Positions 1 to 10,608 of a stretch of DNA of 64,000 nucleotides are shown one piece after another (the stretch's first letter is position 1; the number at the start of each line of letters is the position of its first letter). The DNA lies in contig JAAOOA010000026.1 in NCBI GenBank assembly GCA_012861695.1, forward strand, positions 16,005,937-16,069,936, written 5' to 3'. The notes beneath the pieces were generated by a model. That model was not told the DNA's origin, ran no database searches, and was given only the letters and a program-made list of their open reading frames with translations. This DNA comes from Trematomus loennbergii. Lineage: Eukaryota > Chordata > Actinopteri > Perciformes > Nototheniidae. The position numbers and the translations under genes were made by a program.

Positions 1-100
1 AGAATAGTTTAAAAACAACATTGTAAATACGGTAGGTGCTAAAACAAGTTAAAAGACTTCTGGGTAAGCAGATGAAAAAAGTAGTGTTTTTAGCCACGAC

Positions 101-594
101 TTAAAGTGGACCTATCATGCTATATTTGAATAATATAGTGTAGGACCATACCTATATAAGTCATATTTATACTTTTTTTTCAAAATACCAAACAGATCAT
201 GCATTTTAGCCATGCCTCATTTCGCTCAATTTGAAAAATGTTAGCTCTGTTTTTGCAAGGGTTGATTCTGTGAGCAATAGCACCATCTAGAGGCCTGGCA
301 TATGTACTACAGCGTCTCCAGCGCTTTTGAACGGCAATGCCGTGGTTGTCTCCTCCTGATTGGTGGAGTTGGCCCAATAGCCGTCGCGCCACTGTCCTGA
401 CGTCAGGACAGTGTTCAAATCTGGATCAGTTTTTATCAGATCCGTTGCAGCCCCTTTTTTAGAGATTTGGGTATGGAGGAAAATAGAGAGGGTTGTGTTT
501 TCTGACACTTGGTGAGTTCCCTGGAACACCGGGGACACATATTCATGTATAAAAGACGTACAAAAGTGCATTTTGCATGATAGGTCCCCTTTAA
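101..594 (-). mobile_element. TTAA-flanked MITE, family C (Kolobok/T2-like), complete
   Basis: Both ends abut TTAA (101-104 and 591-594). The inverted ends read TTAAAGTGGACCTATCATGC and GCATGATAGGTCCCCTTTAA. The body shares the block GATCTGTTTGGTATTT and the TATGCAAAATGCACTTTT-like end with the larger copy at 40365-42523, in the opposite orientation. It has no coding capacity, so it is non-autonomous. TTAA target duplications with AGG-type ends are known for Kolobok/T2 MITEs; assignment to that superfamily is inference. Confidence 0.75.
390..413. repeat. Perfect 24-bp palindrome with a full CRE at its centre
   Basis: The half CACTGTCCTGAC is followed directly by its exact reverse complement. 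The centre (398-405) is TGACGTCA, the consensus cAMP-response element. It lies inside the family C MITE. Confidence 0.85.
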
Positions 595-2605
595 AGTAGG
601 GTGGTTTTCAGTCAGAAATCATGAGATTCAAGAAGTTAAGATGTTCAGAAATCTGTGAAATGCAAATAATCAGTTGTCTCATTCAAGTATTGTAAAAAAA
701 CGATTCTTTATGCCGCCTCAGTCTGACAGAAAATCATACATATTTTTCCTAAAGCAATTTTAGACTGCCCATAAACCCATTTCCAATAGAACATTAGGGG
801 GAAAGGAACATCCCGTCGCCTGGGTTACAACTGCAGCAACAAATTAGCTTGAATATTTTAAAAAGTTCATGTATGGAATAATCTCAGTCGAGGACAGCAG
901 GAAATCCTTGGGAGCATCAGCCAGGCGTACGTCAGGATGATTTGATAGCTCAAGGCCAGCGTGATCGCAGGGGGATACTCCTGTATTTACACATCATTTT
1001 TTGCAATATTTAAAATAAAGTGGTGTAATCCAGAGGAAAAGACAAAGTGTTAACATGTTATTTCATAAAATGATTAACAACAAATGAACTGCTACTGCTG
1101 TGAAGATAAATTCAAGAAAAACTCAGTCATCTGCTCTTTAACAATATGATAATGTAATCAACAGCCTTTTGTCTGCCACTTGTTGTAATTCACTCCATAA
1201 CGACCCAACAGACACCATCAAGAAAGAGGTCAACAATTTATTGTCAGTGCTTTCAAAAGACGTTTGTCCTTTTGAATAAAACATCAAATCTGTCAAGCTT
1301 CTTATCACCGGCGTAAAATACATACATTCCTTCAAATGTCTTATTTTTAACATTTCACTGTCAGTGGGGAAGTAGAATTCTGTTTGGAGGGTAATTTGAT
1401 GCAAATCTCTTATTTAGTTATGCCAGTCATATAAATAGGCAAACATCAGTTTCTGCACCTTATTTAAAGCTCTATAGACCTTATGCTCCACATCTTTACG
1501 GATCATGTAATTATATAAACATGTTTTAAATCACTGAGTGACCACCACAACAGAAACACCTGTAGGCCAAATGCATTGTATTTACCTAGCCCTGGGTAAA
1601 TGCTGCCATAGTGTTATACTTTATCATAGTTTCCACAGTTTTTGTCATCATTCTTATTAGTTTTACAAATTCACTCTCTGTTAGAGGGTTATACGTCCAG
1701 AATAATCATAAATAAAAGCACATAATGTGAAAGAAGCTGCAATAACAGTTTTTAGATGTCATGAAAAATGCATTTTGCAGATAAATGATGTCCTGCTTTG
1801 GTTTTATTCGCTCCTCCAGCCTTCCAATACAAGCTGTTAGATTTGGAAGAGGCCGTGTTATTGTGTTGGTAAATCAATACCAATGCATTATTAAAAGTGA
1901 ATTTGCGCATCTGATTTGAGCAAATGTTTAGCGAGTAGTAAACAGAAGTGTTTGTGAGTCTTTGATTTGTGGAACCCAGAACTTTTAGATAACTGATGTT
2001 TTCCCCAGAAGCATTTACGAGTGATGACACACCATGGAAACAGGTTTTGCTTGGACCAACACAAAGGCTCCTTTTTTGTGCAGTGACAGTTTATAACTAA
2101 GGTATTTCATAAACCCTAATTTAATGCTCTTTAGAAGCTTTGCTTGTGTCCAAAAACATCACCAGATGAAGCCTTTTGAAAAGGCAAGACTCATTATTTC
2201 TGTTATTCGTTTGAATTTTTGTCGCTGCAATGTTGTCATTTTCTGTCTTTTTTTTTTAGTGCACAATTATTCGAGCAGCCACATAAGAATTTGATTGGCT
2301 TGTTTTTCAATTTTAGTTATAAAAGTAAACTATATTTGACTTCCTACAAAAGATTGAACTAGTGCCACAAGCCATAATAATCTAAAATGGTCTATTCAAA
2401 GGGAGCAATACCCACCATTGTCCCACTTTCTCATTGGACTGAAGCTGTAAACCCCCATGGCATCAGAAGCGGTCTGTTCTGCAGTTTCCTGTCACCCGTT
2501 GTGTTCAATCAACTTGATGTGCATGCAACTCCGTCTATTTTAAAATCTCTTGATACATTTTGAAATGTTTAGACGGTGAAAAGGTTAAACACTGTGGACA
2601 TGGTG

Positions 2606-4067
2606 TTAAAGGGGCCCTATTAAGCTTTTTTGGGTTGTCCCTTTCCTGTAGTGTGTAATATAAGTTTGTGTGCATGCTAATGGTCTGCAAAGGTTTCATT
2701 CCCAAAGTTTCCTCCCGAGAGAATTTCTCTCACGCACTCCCCGCTGATTGAAGCATCTCAATTCGACTCCTTTGTTTACTTATGTAACAAATGCCCCTTT
2801 CACACCAACGCGGTTCCCGTTCTAGCTCCGTGCTTGCGCTCTTCTGCTTCGGAACCGTTTTTTCTTTTCAGCCCCCGTTTTGTTCACACCGCCCAAAGCC
2901 CGACTGGTGCTGCTGCGTCATGACGTCACCGTTTACGTTGCTGATTTTCTCCCCAACGGCGCTCACAACAACAACAACAACAACAATGGGGGACTGCGTC
3001 GGGTCGATGATCGTGTTACTGTTAATCATACGAAGCCAGATTCAATTAAATAACGACCTCTCCAACCTTATACTTTTCTCATAAAGTCACATCAATATGG
3101 AACACTTGCACTTCTATTGGCTAGTGCTCGAACACATTGTATGTGATAGGCTAAGGGCGGAACATATACAAGTGGTTGACCAATCACAACAGAGCCAGCC
3201 AGGCAAAGACCTTTTTGAAAATTAAAACATGTAAACATGTCACATTATGGCGCGTTTCCACTACAGAGCGCAGCCCGGTTTAAGAGGGCTGTGACGTCAG
3301 CGGCCCGTCTTTGGTTGCGTTTCCACTTGGCCTAGTACCGGCCGGCGGGTCCTAATTCACAGTTTTTCTGGCCTCATAAAATCGTGGGTCTAGGACCAGA
3401 GACAACGAGGCTGAGTCGGGCTGAGTATGCTAAACTAGAGAGAGCGTCGCTGGCAAGGGGGCTACAACTACAACAAGATGGACATATTTGACCGTGATTT
3501 AATTGTAATACACGTTTCAAAATGATGCCGAAGTAACAACATACTGATACCGGTTAGTAAAAACCATGAATTAATGCTTTGACAAGTCTGCAGACAGACG
3601 GCAGGCGAAAAACCTTTTAAAATGCGTGTTGTCTAAATGGAGATCGGCTAAGCTAACGCAGTATATGCTCCGACCGTCCACACTCACAACAACGGCCTAT
3701 ACAGACATAAATAAAGCAGCGACTGTATTCACCATGACACAGGCAGTCTGTGGTTTGTACTTGTTTAACTTTTGTCTAGTTTCTGAACATATATGAGGAG
3801 CTGTAAGCTCTGAGTGCTAACAGCTAACGGCTGTGTTGTTTTTCTGGGGTCCTCTGAAGATCACGTCACGGCTCCGCCTACACTGCGTTACTATAGATAC
3901 TGCCCCAGTTCCTAAACTGTAATGGAAATGCGCCATAAAGTGAGCCAGTCCTAACGAGGCCCAGCCATACCGAGTGAGGCTGAGCGAGGCTGTGTAGTGG
4001 AAACGCGCCATTAGAGGCACAAAATACAAATCTGAACCTGAACATTTGCATAATATGGCCCCTTTAA
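2606..4067 (+). mobile_element. TTAA-flanked MITE, family B, composite (contains a second transposon)
   Basis: TTAA occurs at 2606-2609 and 4064-4067. The left end begins TTAAAGGGGCCCTATTAAGC and the right end is its inverted form, ending GGCCCCTTTAA. It shares the blocks TAATGGTCTGCAAAGG and GAACCTGAA with the shorter copy at 21534-21786. A 763-bp TIR element (3248-4010) interrupts it. The stretch from about 2789, starting with CCCTTTCACACCAACGCGG, is absent from the short copy and may be a further insertion whose right end I could not place. No transposase is present. Confidence 0.75.
3248..4010. mobile_element. TIR element TGGCGCGTTTCC with TTA target duplication (PIF/Harbinger-like), nested
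   Basis: The left end TGGCGCGTTTCCACTACA has its exact reverse complement at the right end (3993-4010). TTA flanks both sides (3245-3247, 4011-4013). The uninterrupted relative at about 21720-21745 reads ACATGTCACAGTAAAGGC, which matches the two flanks joined with a single TTA-like triplet. This is empty-site support. A TWA triplet duplication is typical of PIF/Harbinger; the superfamily call is inference. No ORF of transposase size is present. Confidence 0.7.
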
Positions 4068-4245
4068 ATCTGCCACCTGCAATTTTGTACCCATTTGTTT
4101 GATAATGCTAAGTGTTTGCTTTGTTTCTAGGTCAATATCTTAGTTTGTACAGGTCTATTGCCATTCCTTATTTTCCCCTAAGTCTTGTTTATAACTTTCC
4201 AATACATCTTTTGATGTTTGTTCAACTTTAAAAATGTAAGAAGAT

Positions 4246-4528
4246 ATCAGAATCAGAATACCTTTATTAGTCCCACAGAGGGGAAATGTACGTAGTTAGA
4301 GCAGAAAAAAGAGCCACAGACAGCTTAATGTTACATATGTTGCATGTATTAAAAAGTACTAAGTTATGATATAATTAAAAATATAATAAAAAAATTCAAA
4401 GTTACATAATTTTCAAAATACACATCTTGTAACAGTTCTTAGGATTTAGCAGCCAGGTATATATATAGCACAGTTTTAACGGCATATATATATTGCACAT
4501 ATTGCACATATTGTATAGTCTCTTCTGG
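4246..4528 (-). mobile_element. LINE 3' end (L2/CR1-like), minus strand
   Basis: Read on the minus strand it ends in a GGGACTAATAAAGGTATTCTGATTCTGAT-like tail, the usual 3' end of teleost L2-type LINEs, preceded by repeated ATATTGCACATATTGCAC blocks. The 5' end is truncated and its limit is approximate. It stops only about 50 bp before the sfswap 3' splice site at 4578. Confidence 0.6.
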
Positions 4529-4578
4529 TAAAATAATGTGTTTCCTCTTCTTTGTCTCTCCCTCTCTTCTCTCTGCAG

Positions 4579-4651
4579 GGGTGATTCTCTGGAGAAAGAC
4601 AAGGCAGTGGCTTCATCCTTAGTGTCCTCCGTTCAGTCCAAAATAACTCAG
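4579..4651 (+). CDS. sfswap: Sfswap, internal exon (C-terminal region)
   Basis: This 73-nt exon lies between a pyrimidine tract plus CAG (ending 4578) and a donor CAG|gtattg (4652). It reads in one open frame only: one base completing the previous codon, then 24 codons including KDKAVASSLVSSVQSKITQ. It ends on a complete codon (phase 0), so it joins in frame to the exon at 9918. The joined peptide, AVASSLVSSVQSKITQ followed by DLMAKVRAMLATSKTF, resembles the conserved C-terminal tail of vertebrate SFSWAP as I remember it. SFSWAP is a nuclear SURP-domain, RS-rich regulator of alternative splicing. The SURP and RS domains would be encoded upstream of this window. The identification comes from recognition without alignment and is strengthened by the mmp17 neighbour. 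Confidence 0.8.
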
Positions 4652-5516
4652 GTATTGTTCTTTGCTTTTATCCCAGAAATGTCCTCCACTGAACTTTGCG
4701 TCCTAGCGAATACACAAACTGAGTGCTGTTATGCCTCAGGGAAGAAGAATAAAGTGCTCCCTTGTTATTAAATATAGAAATAGTTATTTTGTTATTCTAT
4801 CGCATATTCTGCTTTATCTACTGCACGTTTGTGCAACACATCCAAGCATTATGTTTTCATTTAGCCTAATTAGTTTGAACCTTGAAGAACTCATTTGTCT
4901 GATCTCTCGATTAAGGATTTGGTCTAGCCGCACCAGCTTATCTTTGTCCTGAAGCCATTTCTGTATATCAGGAACACTTTCCATTGAATCCCTCTCATTG
5001 TGCAGTTGGTCGTGCACATATTACGTTTTGGTGATACATCTTCAAAAGCCACTGCATTTTTTCTATTAGGTAGAATAGCACGAGTCCTCTGGTTGTATAG
5101 AAGTCTATGAGAAAATCACCCTACTTCTCACATGATTTATAACATCAGTTAGGATTATCCTGACAACTTTATGGTCTACATTGTTAATAACAGCATGATG
5201 TTAATTTGTCCATCAGCTCGACTTAAATAGCGAAAAAGCAGCATATTCTTTAGGGCGGAGCTTCCTTTGTTGCGTAGGTTAATTTAACTGCAACATTTTG
5301 CCTTAAAAAACGTCTTTGTTCGATTGCGTTTTGTGAAACCAAGGCGTCACAGGGATACATTTCCTACAAGAGGCTTCAAAACAATAGTGTCAAATTCCAA
5401 TAGGTGACGTTGCAGTGACTTTGTCCACTTCTTATATAGCCTATTGTTTGTGTGTTGACAAAACAGTCTCATCATGAACTTCTGATTTGGTCATAAGCAA
5501 GTATTTTTCCAGGCTT

Positions 5517-5870
5517 TCAGTCCAAGCAGCTGGATTCTTGTTTTGGTTGTAGATGGATCTCTACACTCCTTCTGGAGCGTTGCCAAAAGTATAGGAGGAC
5601 AAGGGCTAAATATTGGTTGATGCTAGTTGATAGGCTTTTCGATTGCAGAGACCTTGGCAAACCTGCCTCGTTCAAAAATATGTTATTCGGATGTGGCATT
5701 GACCTCTCTGCAGAGGAAGCAGGCAGAGCTAATGTGCCATCGTTCAGCACTTCTAAATCCAGAGCAAAGAGAGGGTTACCACCTCCACTGAGACACTGGA
5801 GGTCATGTCCAGAAGGTGTTTCTCCCAAAATAAATATTCATCAACCTCAGAGGCCAAATCTCCGGTGAGA
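5517..5870 (-). pseudogene. Decayed hAT transposase C-terminal (hATC dimerisation) fragment
   Basis: On the minus strand, one frame reads EVDEYLFWEK near 5845-5815. Another frame then reads NPLFALDLEVLN and TLALPASSAERS down to about 5720. This order matches the hATC region of hAT transposases: a D/E-V-x-x-Y-L segment, then NPLxxW, then the (I/L)PASSAESER motif. The change of frame and the lost serine after the PASSA motif show it is dead. No flanking TIRs or 8-bp duplication were recognised. An ORF of 103 codons spans the second part. It is probably a remnant of an autonomous hAT element, with domesticated ZBED-like genes a less likely alternative. Confidence 0.55.
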
Positions 5871-6149
5871 TTTGTGGTTCAGTATTTTTGTGATGTGAAT
5901 TTGGCCTTCTTTGCTGTAGACAATGTAACGGTTTTCAGTTGTTCCAATCGTACCTTCAAGTGCCTATTACCCATATTTTCACTTAACTAAAATATCTATA
6001 TGGCGCGTGAAAAGGTTTGCTCAAACCTACAAATAATTGCTATATATTATTCTACTTTGTGGCTTGCTACTTTGTTTTGATTCACCACTTTTTGTTTGTT
6101 CTTAGCATCAGAAAACCGACAGTTAGCAACTAGCTAGTTAACAGCTAGC

Positions 6150-6581
6150 TGACAGCGCTTTTGGCATTGCGCCATATAGAGCATTGAAAAACTACACATC
6201 CAGAACTTTCTCAGATTGGTAGAAACCAAAAACAGAGCTGAAAGAGAGTCAATGTTGGACTTAAATGTGCCAAATGGAAACACAACTCCAAACGTATGCT
6301 AATGTTGCTCTGTAACGGGTCAAATGTTGTCTGCTGCCCCAGAATGACCTAAATACAGTTGTTGTGGGTTTTAAAACAACAAAACAGATTTTTTTCTTTT
6401 TTGACTTGATGACTGCTATTGTCAGCGTCTCACAGAAGCCATGGCCTCCTGTTGCGTGTTAAAGATAGCAAAGACACTTCCATACATAACATTACAGCAA
6501 TCACACTTGCGGCTCTGCATGCAGCCACTCTCTCACAGTCGGTGTGCAACCAAATGTCACGTGACAGCGCTTTTGGCATTG
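6150..6581. repeat. 20-bp exact direct repeats 412 bp apart
   Basis: TGACAGCGCTTTTGGCATTG occurs at 6150-6169 and 6562-6581. The first copy is followed by CGCCATATAG, whose inverted form (CTATATGGCGC) is found at about 5996-6006. The short interval 6001-6173 may therefore be a small TGGCGC-ended element, with the 20-bp block part of a related second end. Function unknown. Confidence 0.6.
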
Positions 6582-8600
6582 TACGTGCCCCATCTGTTTA
6601 GATATGACACATTGCATGTAGCACAGTGCTTTGGCTGTGTCTGTGTTTTGATTACCCATGGAGCATTGCGTCCCTCATTTAGGTGTTGGAGCACACTATG
6701 TCTGGATAAGTGGTCACACGCGTATCTCACAATGTAATGTCCTCTCAAACACACACCTCACTAATAAATGATGACCTCGGTACACATTCTATACGCCCTG
6801 ATCAAATTACAATGTCCAATTTTGCCCGTTTGTCATGCTGCTCTCAGAAATACAGCTTAATGAAATGCATGCACACGCACCAGTGATGAAGAAAAATATG
6901 TTGAGGGATGAGCATAAAGCTACCAGCTGAATATATCGCAGGAAAGACAGAATAATGTAAAGGTCACCATTCATTTAAAATGTGTTTGTGAGTTGTTCTG
7001 TTTTTGTTCTCTGCATATTCTTGTCATTGCTTTTTTAAATGAGCAAAAAGGCTCCAAATGCTGTCTATCCAGGCTAATTCTACCATCAATCAGTCACCAT
7101 GGTCACAATGGTAGCACACTGTTTTCTCTTCAGTACTTTCATTATTTATTTTTTTTGGTTTGATTTTTTTTGAACAGCAATATAGTGATATACTAATCAA
7201 TATACTGTGTACTGTTGTAACTTAAATATGACCACAGAGAAACACCCCTCCAGTCAAATTCATAATCAGTTAGCTTAATTTGTCAAAGGCATTACATCTA
7301 TTCCAAGATGAAAGACGTTTCCCGGAACCGCGTCACAATTTTAATTATTTATGCTTCTTTACATTTTCAGCTTGGATTACTCTCTTGATTAAAAATCCTG
7401 AAATGTCAGTAATGAGTGATGGGGCCTGATATTTAGAGAGGAAAATGTGGGCTATAGCCTCGGGAGGACGCTAGATTATTTAGTTACTAGGAGTATAAAA
7501 ACCTGTGTACAACCGCACAAGAGAACGGGTGTAGAATGTAGAGAGGTTGAGCAGCTTCTGGGACTGGAGCTAATGGAGGTCAATAGAGTGTGAATGAGAG
7601 GACACTTCTGTGAACATCGGTACAACTTGCACAGAACGCATTCCCTCCACTTTTGTGTGAGAGAGTCTTTGTTTACTTTCCACACATACAAAACCACATT
7701 TTAAATCTCCTCATTCTTCAACAAAAACACCCTGTTTTTCTTCCTTCCACATAATCAAACACAACTCCTTTCTCCTGCCTTCATCGCAGCACACATGAAA
7801 ACATGCCGTTCGCTGCTGTTGCAACATGCACAGATCCACTAACTACTTCTAGCCCATCTGTGATGTTTTACAAACACATATTGAATAATTCAGCACATCC
7901 TCATCTGCCTAATGGTCTCCTCTTCCCTGAGGCCGCCTGGTTGCTATCCGCCTGCTTACGTCTTCCGTCGCCTCTACTTCTCTTAGCTTTACATGTGTTG
8001 TGTTTGATGAATGCTTCGTGCACTTGGACTGGTGTGTTTTTCTTTTTTGGAACTCATTTTAGATCTTTCTACAAGTTAAGATAACGGAAATATAATCTAA
8101 GTTGTCTTTGATAACAGATAAAAAAAAAGTGTGGAGAACTTATCCCAGGCGGTGTGAGATGAAGAGGAAACGCATATGTTTCATCGCTCCCTTGAGATAT
8201 TCCTGACTGTATATTTCAGTGTTATAGTTTTACCTTGCAGACCTAATTAGAAGAACATCTGTGAAATGTCTTCCTATAATGCAAAGTAACTTTCAAACTA
8301 TTTAAGATGTATGTAGATAGTTTCGAAATAAAGATTGCAATGAAATGAAATAGTTTAAACAAAAAGGCAAGCCTCACAAGTCCTCATGTAATCTTGTATT
8401 TATTTAATAGTAACATGTTGGATGATTTAGGTTAACATCCTATACATTGTGTATTGGAATTCTCATCCTTCAGTATTATTATTGGCTTTCCCCTGTGAGT
8501 GACAGCTGTATTGTTACTTGTGGTGATCTATTCATGTAAAACATGGCACTGTATTGAGAGGCTTTGCACCCCAATGTGGATCATTGTTTGTTTGCCCCAT

Positions 8601-8941
<341 letters not shown>

Positions 8942-9917
8942 ATACACCAGGGTTTAGAGAACAGCAGCCTATTGAGTGATTTGATATGACAGCTCCTTCC
9001 CTCTGTGATTACAGCTGTTCATTTGTCTCATCTGTCAGGAAAACTGAAGGGTGGATTGTCCATGCATGTATCTAGGGAGTGTGGGGGGGATGCAAATGAA
9101 CACCTCCTATTTAGCAATGGAAGCATTCGCCCCTGGTCAGCAACATTAACATTCCCACCTGAAAGGGGAAGGAAATGAATTAGATTTTTTGGCAGCGCCC
9201 TCGTTGCTGTTTTTCCCTTTTCTTTATTTTTTGACTGTAGATAAAAGGGTTTACGAGGAGGTGATGCACCTATTTCTTAGTGCTTAAGGGGAATTATACT
9301 GTGCTTAAAACATTCCTCATGTTTAAAGAAGGGTAGAGGATTCCTGAGGCAGAGGGCAGGAAGCACACTCCAAAACAAAGTCCTGATTTACAACCGTATA
9401 TTAACCTTTAATATGAGAGGCTGGCTCACGGTGGTAAAACAAAGTGATGAGATAAAAGCATCTGAAAGCTGCACACTGGGGATTTGATTCTCAGTGAGCA
9501 CTACTAGCACCACAGGGAGTCATTTAAATGAATATCATAATAGCTTTTTCTCTAATTACTCTACACAGTAACATAGTTTGTTTACTGTTTTTCCCCAAAT
9601 ACCTTTTTAGTCCCCAGTTTTAATGGTCATTGGAGATCAATTAGTATTTTTCTCAGCAGTCCTTTGTTGGAGTTTGAGAGCAAACAATAAATGGGTTTAA
9701 TTGGAACCACAGCAGATAATGGAACATTTTTGAAAAGTATTGCACACAATCTGATTCAGGAGTATTTTTGGCTGTGATAAAGCTGGGGATTGTCGTCACA
9801 CCCCATTTAGTGTTATTGTTATACCCAAAGGTGTAAAATAAAATGCTGGTCCCACCTCTCTTATGTAACCCCAGTTATCAAATGACTGATGTGTATTACA
9901 ATCATCTCTTTATTCAG

Positions 9918-9983
9918 GATCTGATGGCCAAAGTGCGCGCCATGCTTGCCACCTCCAAGACCTTCCAGCCTCCCACTTCCTGA
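9918..9983 (+). CDS. sfswap: Sfswap, terminal coding exon
   Basis: The acceptor is ttattcag (ending 9917), with a possible branch-point sequence (actgat) about 35 nt upstream. The exon opens in phase 0, continuing from 4651, and encodes 21 residues, DLMAKVRAMLATSKTFQPPT then S, before the TGA at 9981-9983. The short basic amphipathic segment DLMAKVRAMLA matches the SFSWAP C-terminus as I recall it; the last residues are expected to diverge. The protein is a nuclear splicing regulator that in animals is reported to control splicing of its own transcript. The reading is supported by phase, splice sites, stop and downstream poly(A) signal. The gene name is recognition without a database check. 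Confidence 0.8.
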   Translation, partial: DLMAKVRAMLATSKTFQPPTS

Positions 9984-10608
9984 AGAAGGCGGGGCTATCC
10001 ACTGGCTACTACAACCTCGGCCAATCAGCGAGTGGCATTCTCCGATTGCCTGGAGATTCATGAAAGCCGGGATGTGTTTTATCTCTCCTGTCCTTGATTT
10101 TGAATTATGATTTTATTTCAGTGTGAGCACCAGTTTGGCATGTCTTATGCAGTATTGTAAAATGGATGTTAGGGCACTCATTGAGACAATATATGATGTC
10201 ATACCTGATTTAAGAAAATGTTGGTGCAAATGGGAAAAATAATCAATTTATTACATCCGGTTTTAAATCACTCTTTTCTCCCAGATGGTGACTTTGCAGC
10301 AACACAAAGAGCTGCTGGAGGTCTGAATTCCTTTCCTTCTATGAAGGGTTGTGTTGTTTTGATAATTCAATTATGTCCTCCATCATCTTCTTTTCTCTGC
10401 AGTTGTTTTCCCTCTTCGTCGCCCCCCCCCAGCTGTCTTTGCTCTCCAGCACTTTACACGTCTGCTTGAGAAGCCCTTTTCATTTTCTACTCTGTCCTTC
10501 AGCTCTAGTGCGTGGCCTTCTTCTGTTCCTGGTTTGTACTGTAATGGAATCTAATGCAGAACAACTTTCTAATCAAAACTGTCAATAAAATGTTGATTAT
10601 GATTTACT
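9984..10608 (+). other. sfswap: sfswap 3'UTR
   Basis: This runs from the TGA to a position about 20 nt after the AATAAA at 10584. Inside are two sequences that look like 3' splice sites: ctcttttctcccag ending 10284, followed by 36 open bases and gtctga, and cttcttttctctgcag at about 10402. The 3'UTR may therefore be alternatively spliced. The exact cleavage site is inferred. Confidence 0.6.
10584..10589 (+). terminator. sfswap: Polyadenylation signal AATAAA of sfswap
   Basis: Canonical AATAAA, followed within 30 nt by a GT-rich stretch (TGTTGATTATGATTTACTGTG) that fits a downstream element. No other AATAAA lies between the stop codon and this site. Confidence 0.7.

Larger units (their letters stand above)
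1..4578 (+). other. sfswap: Intron of sfswap (3' part), entering from outside the window
   Basis: This is the sequence upstream of the first recognised exon, ending in a strong acceptor: a pyrimidine-rich tract at about 4545-4575 followed by CAG at 4576-4578. It holds a family C MITE (101-594), a composite family B MITE (2606-4067) and a minus-strand LINE 3' end (about 4246-4528). In 595-2605 I see only AT-rich unique-looking sequence, with no exon. The preceding exon must end two bases into a codon, and I did not find it here. The intron status is inferred from the exon at its end. Confidence 0.7.
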
